DNA from: Saprospiraceae bacterium
Lineage (GTDB): Bacteria; Bacteroidota; Bacteroidia; Chitinophagales; Saprospiraceae
Direction of reading: 5' to 3'
DNA length: 64,000 nucleotides
Assembly: GCA_041392805.1 (NCBI GenBank)
Contig: JAWKLJ010000001.1
Location: 2,046,001 to 2,110,000 of the forward strand
The position numbers and the translations under genes were made by a program. The first letter of the stretch is position 1. Every line of letters begins with the position of its first letter. Of this stretch, positions 52,128 to 60,162 are shown piece after piece. The notes under the pieces are model-generated. The model ran no database searches. It was given only the letters and a program-made list of their open reading frames with translations, and was not told the DNA's origin.

Positions 52128-52345
52128 TCATTTTTGTCGGATCAATTGTCGGGCCTCGGGGTAACAGCTGGAATCTTTAGGGATTTGTTGTAGAGTCAGA
52201 AGACTATCGGCTAATTCTCCTTTTTTTAGATACACCAGACTAATGCGCCAGGTAGCTTCTGCTTTGTAAAGGGGATACTGTTCGGCCAGGGTTTGAAAAA
52301 TTTGATATATCAGGGGTAAAACGATTTCGTCTTTTAAGTTCGTTG
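52128..52345 (-). pseudogene. 3' fragment of a TPR-containing protein
   Basis: On the minus strand the C-terminal about 70 residues read IYQIFQTLAEQYPLYKAEAT, then WRISLVYLKKGELADSLLTL and IPKDSSCYPEARQLIRQK. This is the usual last TPR-like repeat of Saprospiria membrane proteins that accompany sigma factors and CHAT proteins. The open frame continues to an ATG at 52391, but those first residues overlap a different gene fragment on the opposite strand and look unrelated. The 5' part of the gene is missing, so it is a remnant. Confidence 0.5.
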
Positions 52346-52358
52346 ATCCAGAGGGAAA

Positions 52359-52544
52359 GCGCTGATCGTAGCGCCTGTTTTTAATATACAAGCCGCCCCT
52401 TATTATTGGGCAAGTTTTATCGTAATTGGCAATACCCAGCCCTTTTCATTCGAAAAGAAAATCCCCTGGAAAATCATCATTACTTCCGCTTTCTTCCTGC
52501 TGGTCATCCTGTATGTATCCAGAAAAAAAATGAATTATAAATAG
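52359..52544 (+). pseudogene. 3' fragment of a CHAT-domain membrane protein
   Basis: The plus-strand frame from about 52359 to TAG at 52544 reads ALIVAPVFNIQAAPYYWASF then IVIGNTQPFSFEKK, the typical C-terminal end of a CHAT (caspase-like) domain, followed by one transmembrane helix (IIITSAFFLLVILYV) and RKKMNYK. There is no start codon and the catalytic part is absent. It faces away from the TPR fragment at a junction near 52345-52360, so both genes lost their 5' ends in one deletion. It lies 4 bp from the convergent DUF4349 stop. Confidence 0.55.
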
Positions 52545-52548
52545 TCCA

Positions 52549-53451
52549 TCACCGCCCAAACACCTTCCGCTTTATCCATTTCCTTCCCCAAAACAACAAC
52601 CCGCCAATCAGCAACAAGGGCCAGATGGTCACCAAACCGAGGGCAATATCAAGGATGAGCTGCCACCCATTCCCCGCGCTCTGCTTCAAGCGGGTCCAGA
52701 AGGAGCTTTGCTGGCCAAGGTCGGGGGTGTAGGGTACTTCCTGGTAGAGTTCCAAGTTGATGGTACTGAGGGAAACCTGGTTTTTCAGGTAATTGAGGCG
52801 GCCCTCGCGGGATTCGATTTCTTCCTGGATAACGCGAATGGCTTCTTCTGCTTTCAGGACATCCTCCACCGTTTTGGCCTTGTTCCGCAGGATGTCGACG
52901 TAGCGATCCCGGACTTCCTTTTTGGTGTTGAGGCGCGTTTCGATGTCGAGGTATTCTTCGGTAACGTCCTGGGCGTTTACGCGTTTGTAATTGGTATACA
53001 CCGCCTCTTTATCGATCGCTAGCATCAAGTCATCCAGGCGATCTGCGGGGACGCGGATCGTCAGGTTGTTGCTGATGCGATAAGAGGAGTTGGTCAAATT
53101 CGTAGAAGAGATGAAACCTTGAAAATCTTTGGCCATCTGTTCTACAGCAGCTGTACTTTTATTGACATCCTTGACTTTTATGCTATAATCCGCCGTTTTG
53201 ATGACTTTGCGTTCGATGGCCACCTTCATGACGCTGGGTTGTTGATCGTCAAAGGCCGCTCCTTCTTCCTCCGCAGGTACCTCATAAGCCATAGATTTAG
53301 CAGACTCCTGCGTAGCGAAATTGTCGGAGCCTGAATGGCAACCAGACGTCAAGCTTGCTAAGACAAACGCAATGATAAGATGGAAGGTAGAAGGAGGGAG
53401 TTGCATGGAAAAAAGTCCACCTGACATGGAATGGTTCATTTTGTGTTTCAT
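52549..53451 (-). CDS. DUF4349 lipoprotein
   Basis: 300 residues. The signal LIIAFVLASLTSGC is a lipobox reached after about 25 extra residues; an internal Met at residue 16 (MQLPPSTFHL) is a more plausible start. The DUF4349 domain runs from KTADYSIKVKDVNKSTAAVE through NNLTIRVPADRLDDLM and VTEEYLDIETRLNTKKEVRD, then a coiled coil (VEDVLKAEEAIRVIQEEIES) and a transmembrane helix near the end (LGLVTIWPLLLIGGLLFW), finishing in basic residues. Proteins of this family are envelope-anchored in many bacteria and of unknown function. Confidence 0.87.
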   Translation of the reverse strand: MKHKMNHSMSGGLFSMQLPPSTFHLIIAFVLASLTSGCHSGSDNFATQESAKSMAYEVPAEEEGAAFDDQQPSVMKVAIERKVIKTADYSIKVKDVNKSTAAVEQMAKDFQGFISSTNLTNSSYRISNNLTIRVPADRLDDLMLAIDKEAVYTNYKRVNAQDVTEEYLDIETRLNTKKEVRDRYVDILRNKAKTVEDVLKAEEAIRVIQEEIESREGRLNYLKNQVSLSTINLELYQEVPYTPDLGQQSSFWTRLKQSAGNGWQLILDIALGLVTIWPLLLIGGLLFWGRKWIKRKVFGR

Positions 53452-53831
53452 TATTTTTTGGTTTTCAGTAACTGTATGGCTAACTGGGTGACTCTTCTAA
53501 GGCTGGACGAGGTAGGGTGATGAAATAGGACTACCTCCGGTAGTTTAAAAAACGGAATTTGGAAAGGGAATGTTGCTAAGCATTCCAGGGAGTAGCGTTT
53601 CCGACTTCCGATTTCGTACTTCCGATTTTGTCCATGCTCTTAGAGAGGTGCCCGCTAACTATATTCAGCTACTTTTGGTATTCGTTGGATGAGTAATTTA
53701 CAGCTTTTGGTGGGAGAATCCACTATTTTGCTAAAATTTACCTTTTGGGACAAAAAGGAATAGCATTAAAGCAAGATCAATTGGTTATTTTTTGAGATTT
53801 TTGGCCAAATAAGTGTTTTAAACACCTCGAC
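53452..53831. other. 380-bp divergent intergenic region with hairpin repeat
   Basis: 53551-53632 has a GGAATTTGGAAAGGGAATG arm, a central CATTCCAGGGAG and a TTTCCGACTTCCGATTTCGT arm of the dispersed hairpin family. A CATGCTCTTA MITE-like end fragment lies at about 53634-53643. The rest should hold the promoters of both divergent genes. Confidence 0.45.
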
Positions 53832-55241
53832 ATGACCGAAACCACTTTAAACGCCCAGCACACCTTTGACCAGCTCCCGCCTATCTGGCCAACATCGCTG
53901 CTAGCTGAGATTCGGGCCATCCATAAACAATCGGGGAAACGGCTGGTGATCCTCGATGATGATCCGACAGGTACGCAGACAGTACATGGTGTTCCGCTGC
54001 TCACGGAGTGGTCGGTGAAAAGCTTAAGGAACGAATTAAAACAGTCCAATGTCTTTTTTGTATTGACCAATTCCAGAAGTTTGCCGGAGGAAGAGGCGGT
54101 GGCCCTTGCGTTGGAGATAGGCCAGAATCTGTTGCAAGCGGCCGAATTGGCTGGCGTGACCTATACCGTTTTAAGCAGAAGTGATTCAACGCTGCGCGGA
54201 CACTTTCCGGCGGAGGTAGATGCCCTGTGCCAGGGGATGGGGCGGACTTATGATGCTACCATCATGGTGCCTTACTTTAAAGCCGGAGGGCGTTATACCC
54301 TCAACAACATTCACTATGTGCAACAAGGTGAGCAGTTGGTTCCGGCATCCCAGACCGAATTTGCTGATGACAAAGCTTTTCCTTTTACCCATTCTTTTTT
54401 ACCAAAATATGTGGAAGAAAAAACCAAAGGGCGCATCAAAAGTGATCAGGTTTATGGTCTTTCGCTTCAGACCATTCGAGAAGGAGGACCGCCAGCGGTT
54501 AAAGCAGCATTGGTACAAATCCCAAAGGGGGCTGTCATCATCATCAACGCCGCAGATGATCGCGATATAGAAGTCGCCGTAAAAGGGATTTACCTCGCTC
54601 AGGCAAGCGGAAAGGCTTACATTTATCGAACAGCAGCTTCTTTTGTGCGGGTCTTGGCCGGGATTGAAGAAAGGCCCTTATTGCATGCCCAAAACATGGC
54701 CACCCCTACCTCAAACGGTGGCATCCTCTTCGTCGGCTCACACATCCAAAAATCAACAGCGCAACTTCGCAAAGCACTGGCCATTCCTAATGTTTTTCCG
54801 GTTGAAATTGATGTAGAAAAACTGCTTAACGAGGAATGGCGAGCATCCACCATTGCGCAAAACTTGTCCCAAATTACGGCTGCTTTAGAAAGCGGACAGC
54901 ATGTGGTAGCTTTCACCAGTCGAAAGCTTATCGCCAGCCCTTCTGCTTCCACCTCGCTAGCCATTAGTCGAGTTATTTCGAATAGTATGTGCGAGATGGT
55001 ACGAAGGCTGAAGGTCCAGCCACGCTTTTTGATTGCCAAAGGCGGGATTACCTCCAATGATATTGCTACCAAGGGACTCCAGGTAAAAAGGGCCCTGATC
55101 GCCGGGCAATTGCAGCCGGGCGTGCCCGTCTGGATACTAGGAGCAGAGAGTAAGTTTCCTGGTATGCACTATGTGGTATATCCGGGCAATGTAGGGAGTG
55201 AAAATGGGCTGGCAGAGGCATTACTAGCATTTGATAAATAA
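53832..55241 (+). CDS. Four-carbon acid sugar kinase family protein (DUF1537)
   Basis: 469 residues. The N-terminal LVILDDDPTGTQTVHGVPLL is the substrate-binding signature of the OtnK/DtnK family, followed by LTNSRSLPEEEA and LSRSDSTLRGHFPAEVDAL. The C-terminal nucleotide-binding domain has AKGGITSNDIATKGL and VYPGNVGSENGLAEALLAF. Family members phosphorylate four-carbon acid sugars such as 3-oxo-tetronates with ATP. The usual isomerase/aldolase partners are absent; instead the L-2-hydroxyglutarate oxidase-like gene follows 5 bp later, suggesting a pathway for 2-hydroxy acids (inference). Confidence 0.88.
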   Translation: MTETTLNAQHTFDQLPPIWPTSLLAEIRAIHKQSGKRLVILDDDPTGTQTVHGVPLLTEWSVKSLRNELKQSNVFFVLTNSRSLPEEEAVALALEIGQNLLQAAELAGVTYTVLSRSDSTLRGHFPAEVDALCQGMGRTYDATIMVPYFKAGGRYTLNNIHYVQQGEQLVPASQTEFADDKAFPFTHSFLPKYVEEKTKGRIKSDQVYGLSLQTIREGGPPAVKAALVQIPKGAVIIINAADDRDIEVAVKGIYLAQASGKAYIYRTAASFVRVLAGIEERPLLHAQNMATPTSNGGILFVGSHIQKSTAQLRKALAIPNVFPVEIDVEKLLNEEWRASTIAQNLSQITAALESGQHVVAFTSRKLIASPSASTSLAISRVISNSMCEMVRRLKVQPRFLIAKGGITSNDIATKGLQVKRALIAGQLQPGVPVWILGAESKFPGMHYVVYPGNVGSENGLAEALLAFDK

Positions 55242-55246
55242 TAATT

Positions 55247-56446
55247 ATGACAGATATATCCATAATTGGTGCTGGCATTGTTGGCTTGGCGACGGGCTAC
55301 CAACTCTTACAGGCAAAGCCCGATCTAAGCATCCATATTTTCGAAAAAGAAACGGATGTTGCCAAGCATCAGACCAGCCACAACAGTGGCGTTATTCATT
55401 CGGGTATTTACTACAAACCAGGTAGTCTCAAGGCAACGAACTGCCAAAAAGGCTATCGAATGCTAATTGATTTTTGCGATCAACACCATATCCCCTATGA
55501 TTTATGTGGAAAAGTTATTGTTGCGACGAGTGAAAAAGAGCGCCCTCAACTAGATATCATCCTGGAAAAAGGATTAAAAAATGGCATGGTTGGCATCGAA
55601 AAGATAGGCCCCGAAGCGACCCTTGAGATAGAACCCAATGTCAACGTTGTAGAGGCCATTAAAGTGCCACAAGCAGGAATCATTGATTATGAAGTTGTGG
55701 CGCTTAAACTCGCTGAGTTAATTGAACAAAAGGGAGGTCAAATCCACACCAATGCGAAGGTGATCGGTATTCGACAAGGTAAAGGCATAAAGAAAATTCT
55801 TGACACCACTCAAGGGACTTTCGAAACGGATTTACTCGTCAATTGTGCAGGGTTATATGCCGATAAGGTGGCTCATTTAACTGGACAAAAGACCGATTTT
55901 AAAGTGCTTCCTTTCCGTGGGGAGTTCTATGAATTGCTTACTGAAAAAAGGCATTTGGTAAACCACCTCATTTATCCTGTCCCAAACCCCAATTTCCCAT
56001 TTTTGGGTGTGCACTTTACCCGCATGATCAAAGGGGGCATTGAAGCGGGCCCCAATGCCGTTTTGGCCTTCAGACGGGAGGGATATAGCCATTGGGATAT
56101 TCATGTTCCTGAACTGGTAGAGACCTTAGCCTATCCTGGTTTTCAAAGGCTTGCATCAAAGTATTGGCGAGACGGATTGGGAGAATTGCATCGCTCTTTT
56201 TCAAAGACCGCTTTCGTTAGCGCTTTACAGCATTTAATTCCTGCCATCAACTATGGTGATTTGGAAAGAGGACGATCCGGAGTTAGGGCGCAAGCAGTCG
56301 ATCGAAACGGAAACATGGTAGACGATTACCTCATTCTCCAAAGTCCGGGGGTGATCAATGTCTGTAATGCCCCATCTCCGGCAGCAACTTCCGCGCTTTC
56401 TATCGGGGAGACCTTGGCGAATTGCTGTTTTAATCATATCAATTAA
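55247..56446 (+). CDS. lhgO: L-2-hydroxyglutarate oxidase-like FAD enzyme
   Basis: 399 residues, DAO-type flavoprotein. The FAD-binding motif ISIIGAGIVGLATGYQL is at the N-terminus, followed by HNSGVIHSGIYYKPGSLKA, the signature of LhgO/L2HGDH, and VLPFRGEFYELL, PNPNFPFLGVHFTR and APSPAATSALSIG towards the end. It oxidises L-2-hydroxyglutarate to 2-oxoglutarate, passing electrons to the respiratory chain or oxygen. It is co-transcribed with the preceding kinase-family gene. The 3' end overlaps the start of an opposite-strand dehydrogenase remnant. Confidence 0.88.
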   Translation: MTDISIIGAGIVGLATGYQLLQAKPDLSIHIFEKETDVAKHQTSHNSGVIHSGIYYKPGSLKATNCQKGYRMLIDFCDQHHIPYDLCGKVIVATSEKERPQLDIILEKGLKNGMVGIEKIGPEATLEIEPNVNVVEAIKVPQAGIIDYEVVALKLAELIEQKGGQIHTNAKVIGIRQGKGIKKILDTTQGTFETDLLVNCAGLYADKVAHLTGQKTDFKVLPFRGEFYELLTEKRHLVNHLIYPVPNPNFPFLGVHFTRMIKGGIEAGPNAVLAFRREGYSHWDIHVPELVETLAYPGFQRLASKYWRDGLGELHRSFSKTAFVSALQHLIPAINYGDLERGRSGVRAQAVDRNGNMVDDYLILQSPGVINVCNAPSPAATSALSIGETLANCCFNHIN

Positions 56447-56682
56447 TAATTCCATCTCTTCGAATCATGCTCAGTGCGCTTTGTGCTGCATGATAACCAC
56501 ACAATCCCATAGCACCCCCACCCGGAGGTGTGGAAGCGGAGCAAATAAAGAAACGGGGGTTGGGAGGGATCAGGACGAGCAACGGGTCGCGTGAAAAGTT
56601 GGGTGAAATGAGCCGCTCCACCGGTGATGGTCCCACCGACATAGTTGCTGTTGTGGGATTCATTTCCCCGCAACAAAAAAAG
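56440..56682 (-). pseudogene. Frameshifted C-terminal remnant of a phytoene-dehydrogenase-like oxidoreductase
   Basis: One minus-strand frame reads YVGGTITGGAAHFTQLFTRP then VARPDPSQPP; a second frame continues NPRFFICSASTPPGGGAMGL then CGYHAAQSALSMIRRD. Joined, they make the conserved C-terminal FAD-binding end of the NAD(P)/FAD-dependent phytoene desaturase-like family. The frame change lies near 56555-56562 within a C-rich run. About 400 N-terminal residues are missing: the sequence upstream is the terminator of the next gene. It is a decayed fragment. Confidence 0.7.
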
Positions 56683-56706
56683 GCCCCGGATGTCCTCCGA
56701 GGCCTT
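56674..56706 (-). terminator. Rho-independent terminator of the T9SS protein gene
   Basis: On the minus strand AAGGCCTCGGA (56706-56696), loop GGACA, TCCGGGGCCTT (56690-56680) is followed by a T-run (A-run 56674-56680 on the plus strand). It lies about 40 bp after the stop at 56747. The rest of the roughly 300-bp gap 56447-56746 is the oxidoreductase remnant. Confidence 0.75.
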
Positions 56707-56746
56707 CAAGAAACATTAATTCATTTGCCTAACTCTAATAACCCAT

Positions 56747-58222
56747 TTATTTTTGAATGACAATTCTTTGAGTTTGGATGTTCTGGCCAGTTTGGATGAC
56801 CAAGCCATAGGTACCTGCTGGCAATTGGCTAGGAATATCCACCCGGGTGTTGGCACCTTGATCGATGCTGGATACGTTGAGCTGTTGACCTTGTAGGTTG
56901 ACCAGGTATACTTGTGGTTTTGCATCGGCGGTGATGCCTTCGATCACTACATATTCGGTTGCTGGATTGGGGTAAACACTGATATTGAATTGGCTTTCTT
57001 TTTCGAAAGTAACCGATTGGATGTCTGAGTAAGAAAAGCTGCCGTCAAAGTCTGTTTGCATTAAGCGGTAGTAAACTGTTCCGCTTGCTGCTTCGCCTGT
57101 CCACTCGTATTCGATGGTGATATCGGAGTTACCGGCACCTTTTACATTTTTGATCGCTTTCCAATCTTTTCCGTTGACAGACATTTCGATGGTGAAGTAG
57201 TCGTTGTTGATTTCTACGGCGGTGGCCCAGCTGACGACCAACATGCCGTCCAAGTTGGCTTTTGCCTGGAAGTAAAGCAATTCTACAGGTAAGACACTAC
57301 TGGTACCCAAGTCAAGTGCACTTGGCATTTCGTGGTCATTTGAATCGCTATAAGAACAGCCGCCATCTGCACATTCTACTTTACAACCAGGAGACAAACT
57401 CATTTCTTCGCAGTAGAACCAACCGCCCATGTCTTTTCCTAAAATCGCTGTGGCACCTTTCAATTCTACTTTAGGCGCATTAACGGATCCACGACCACCG
57501 ATGTAAACGGTTACGCTACCTTTCAATTCCAACTTTTCGCCGATGGTGACGATGGTGCCATCGAAGCAGATACTGCCGCCACCGCTGCCTTTGAGGTCAT
57601 CTCCGATTGACATGCTGCCACCTGCGAAAGCAATGTTGGGACCACCAGTGCGCTCAAATGATCCCTCGATGTTATAGTCTGTTTTGTAAGATGTAAAACT
57701 GGAACCACCCGTGATGTCTAGATCGTCGCTTAAGTTGATCGAGCCGCCATTGCTTTCGAATGCGCCGCTGCCTTTTATCTCTATATTGCTGGCAAAAATG
57801 TTGCCTTCTGTATAAAATGCGGCTACGCCTGAAATCTCAATATCGTCTTTGCAAATTAAGTCTCCTTGTAGGGTGAAAGACCCGCTGTAACCATTGTGCT
57901 TAAGGTTTTCACATTCCAAGGAACCATTGCTGGCAATCAAAAAAGTACCTGAACCTTGTAATTTAAGCTCACCTTTCACGATCAAAGCAGCATCGGCATT
58001 GATGGTCAGGCTAGCCCCTTGGTTAAATTTCAAACCTTCAGTTGAAGTTACTTTGTGGTTGATGACTACCACATCGCCAGGCCATGAGCTGAGGTTGGGT
58101 ACGCGACCGGTATCCCAAGTGTCTGCATTATCCCAATCGCCATTTTGGATGGAAGTGTGGGTGGCGGCATTCAAGGTTCCGAAGAAGAAGAAAAGGATGA
58201 TTAAAAGGTTGAAATTTTTCAT
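56747..58222 (-). CDS. G8-like/polymer-forming T9SS cargo protein
   Basis: 491 residues from the ATG at 58222 (MKNFNLLIILFFFFGTLNAA); the frame extends 12 codons further, which would spoil the signal peptide. Residues about 20-80 (WDNADTWDTGRVPNLSSWPG, then DVVVINHKV) resemble a G8 domain. About 80-270 is a regular beta-solenoid of short repeats (DIEISGVAAFYTEGNIFASN, IEIKGSGAFESNGGSINLSD). Four cysteines cluster near MSLSPGCKVECADGGC. A FnIII-like domain (LLYFQAKANLDGMLVVSWAT) and a T9SS sorting domain (ISVYPNPATEYV ... RIVIQK) follow. Likely a surface or matrix structural protein. A candidate -7 box TATCTTTG lies at 58318-58325. Confidence 0.78.
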   Translation of the reverse strand: MKNFNLLIILFFFFGTLNAATHTSIQNGDWDNADTWDTGRVPNLSSWPGDVVVINHKVTSTEGLKFNQGASLTINADAALIVKGELKLQGSGTFLIASNGSLECENLKHNGYSGSFTLQGDLICKDDIEISGVAAFYTEGNIFASNIEIKGSGAFESNGGSINLSDDLDITGGSSFTSYKTDYNIEGSFERTGGPNIAFAGGSMSIGDDLKGSGGGSICFDGTIVTIGEKLELKGSVTVYIGGRGSVNAPKVELKGATAILGKDMGGWFYCEEMSLSPGCKVECADGGCSYSDSNDHEMPSALDLGTSSVLPVELLYFQAKANLDGMLVVSWATAVEINNDYFTIEMSVNGKDWKAIKNVKGAGNSDITIEYEWTGEAASGTVYYRLMQTDFDGSFSYSDIQSVTFEKESQFNISVYPNPATEYVVIEGITADAKPQVYLVNLQGQQLNVSSIDQGANTRVDIPSQLPAGTYGLVIQTGQNIQTQRIVIQK

Positions 58223-58490
58223 GTCTTTGTATTTTTTGGCAAATGAATAATAGGTCAACCACTGACTGATTGATTGATTTTTTGTCCTTGTGACTGACCT
58301 TGTTTTTAATTACAATACAAAGATAGGGGCTAGGGCACCCCATTTTGGCAATCTTTCTATTTTTGGTCGTTTTGTTCCAGGAATTGACACAATTGACTGT
58401 TTTTTGGAAAATTCTCGTTTTGGGAAAAAGTATTTTTTCCTCTAAAAAGTGGAGTGGAGGCCTTAAATTCCCTATATTGAATCCTAAAAA

Positions 58491-59819
58491 GTGGTATATA
58501 ATTTTAAGATCAATATTATTATCCGGCTAGGCATCTTATTATTGTTGATATTGGGAATTGCGCTTAGTCTGGAAAATGGTTTTCACCTCACCACCGGTTT
58601 TGGTGTCCTGCTCTGTGGTATTTTAATTGTCAATTTATTCAATTATGTAGACCAGACGAATAAGGATCTCGCCAACTTTTTCGAAAGTATTCAATACAAT
58701 GATTTCAATACCACTGGATCAGGGCGGCACCGCGGTGATTCTTTTGGCAATTTACACGATGGATTTAACCTGATCAATCGCAAATTTCGAGACATCCGAG
58801 CGGAAAAAGAAGCCAATCATCAGTTTCTACAAACGGTAGTTGAACACGTAGAAGTAGGCCTCTTGTGTATAGATGAAGAAGGAGAAGTCGTTTTAATGAA
58901 TAAAGCCTTGCAAAGGCTCATCCGCAAATCCTATCTCGTCAATCTCAAAGGGCTTAAAAAGATCGATGAACACCTTTGGGAGGCCATCACCCAACTCAAA
59001 CCCGGCGATAGGGAACTATTGAAATTGAATATTGACAATCGGCTCATGCAAATAGCTGTTCGCGCCATCGATTTAATCCTCAATAAAGAAAATCTTCGAC
59101 TTATTTCTTTTCAAAATATCCAGAGTGAGCTGGAAGCCCAGGAATTGGTGGCCTACCAAAAGCTCATTCGAATTCTAACCCATGAAATCATGAATTCTGT
59201 GGCCCCTATTGCCTCTTTGAGTTCTACCGTTAATGATGTAATAGCCGATAAAGATCAGTTAGCACCCGATTATATTCAGATGATCAAAAATGCGGTAAGG
59301 GTTATCAAAAAAAGAAGTGAAGGCTTACTTGACTTTACAGAAACTTACCGAAGCCTGACCCGAATTCCGCCGCCCAATTTCCAGATAGTCAGCGGGGAAG
59401 CCCTCTTGGAAGAACTACAAACCCTTTTCAAACCAGATTTAGACAGCAAAAAAATCACCCTAAATCTGCACCTTCCTCCCAGCCCCGTCACCTTCCAGGG
59501 CGATCCCAACTTATTGGAGCAAGTCCTGATCAATCTTCTAAAGAACGCTGCGGATTCCCTTGTTGATCGAGACCATCCGACTATTGATCTCTACCTACAG
59601 AAAACACCTGACGATAAGGTCATTTTTCGAGTAGTGGACAATGGCAATGGGATTCCCCAGGATATGATGGACCAAATCTTCGTTCCTTTTTTTACGACCA
59701 AAGATGAAGGATCTGGTATTGGATTAAGTCTTTCCAGGCAAATCATCAGGTTGCACAAAGGAGAATTAGAGTTGCAGTCGGTGGAGGGAGAAGGGACGGT
59801 GGTAACGATTGTTTTGTAG
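58491..59819 (+). CDS. Membrane sensor histidine kinase
   Basis: 442 residues starting at GTG (58491); no ATG lies before the first helix. Two transmembrane helices (about 11-28 and 33-50) are joined by a very short loop, so there is almost no periplasmic sensor. A PAS-like domain (about 105-215; VEHVEVGLLCIDEEGEVVLM) precedes the kinase: H231 in ILTHEIMNSVAPI, N box LLKNAADSL, G1 DNGNGIP, F box FVPFFTTK and G2 GSGIGLSLS. It resembles NtrB/NtrY-type kinases. No response regulator is adjacent, so its partner is elsewhere. A tandem repeat follows the stop. Confidence 0.9.
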   Translation: MVYNFKINIIIRLGILLLLILGIALSLENGFHLTTGFGVLLCGILIVNLFNYVDQTNKDLANFFESIQYNDFNTTGSGRHRGDSFGNLHDGFNLINRKFRDIRAEKEANHQFLQTVVEHVEVGLLCIDEEGEVVLMNKALQRLIRKSYLVNLKGLKKIDEHLWEAITQLKPGDRELLKLNIDNRLMQIAVRAIDLILNKENLRLISFQNIQSELEAQELVAYQKLIRILTHEIMNSVAPIASLSSTVNDVIADKDQLAPDYIQMIKNAVRVIKKRSEGLLDFTETYRSLTRIPPPNFQIVSGEALLEELQTLFKPDLDSKKITLNLHLPPSPVTFQGDPNLLEQVLINLLKNAADSLVDRDHPTIDLYLQKTPDDKVIFRVVDNGNGIPQDMMDQIFVPFFTTKDEGSGIGLSLSRQIIRLHKGELELQSVEGEGTVVTIVL

Positions 59820-60162
59820 GCGAAAGTCGTAGGTCGAGGGCGGAAAGAAACAACAGACCAAACAAACCCCTAGCCATTTCCAATCCCATCGGGATTCAAC
59901 ATTGGTAGAGCCAGCATGAAGGTGAAAAGGCGTAAGTCGAGGGCGGAAAGCAGCAACAGACCAAACAAACCCCAAGCCATTTCCAATCCCATCGGGATTC
60001 AACATTGGTAGAGCCAGCATGAAGGTGAAAAGTCGTAAGTCGAGGGCGGAAAGCAGCAACAGACCAAACAAACCCCAAGCCATTTCCAATCCCATCGGGA
60101 TTCAATATTGGTAGAGCCTTCCCATTAATCAACATAATATCATTTAATTAATCAAAAGCATA
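59820..60162. repeat. 103-bp tandem repeat, 2.8 copies
   Basis: Units begin at 59833, 59936 and 60039 (GTCGAGGGCGGAAAG), exactly 103 bp apart and nearly identical. The last ends at about 60118 before the GCC of TTGGTAGAGCC. Each unit contains the dyad AATCCCATCGGGATT. No gene is supported; open frames through it only reflect the periodicity. The flanks to 60162 are AT-rich and probably include the oxidoreductase promoter. Confidence 0.85.

Noticed and set aside
59833..60118. CRISPR array
   Set aside because: The repeats contain a CRISPR-like dyad, but the intervening sequence is the same in every unit, so there are no spacers.
59766..60135. Minus-strand proteins with repeated peptide units
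   Set aside because: They are only the translation of the 103-bp tandem repeat, in two frames, with no start context.
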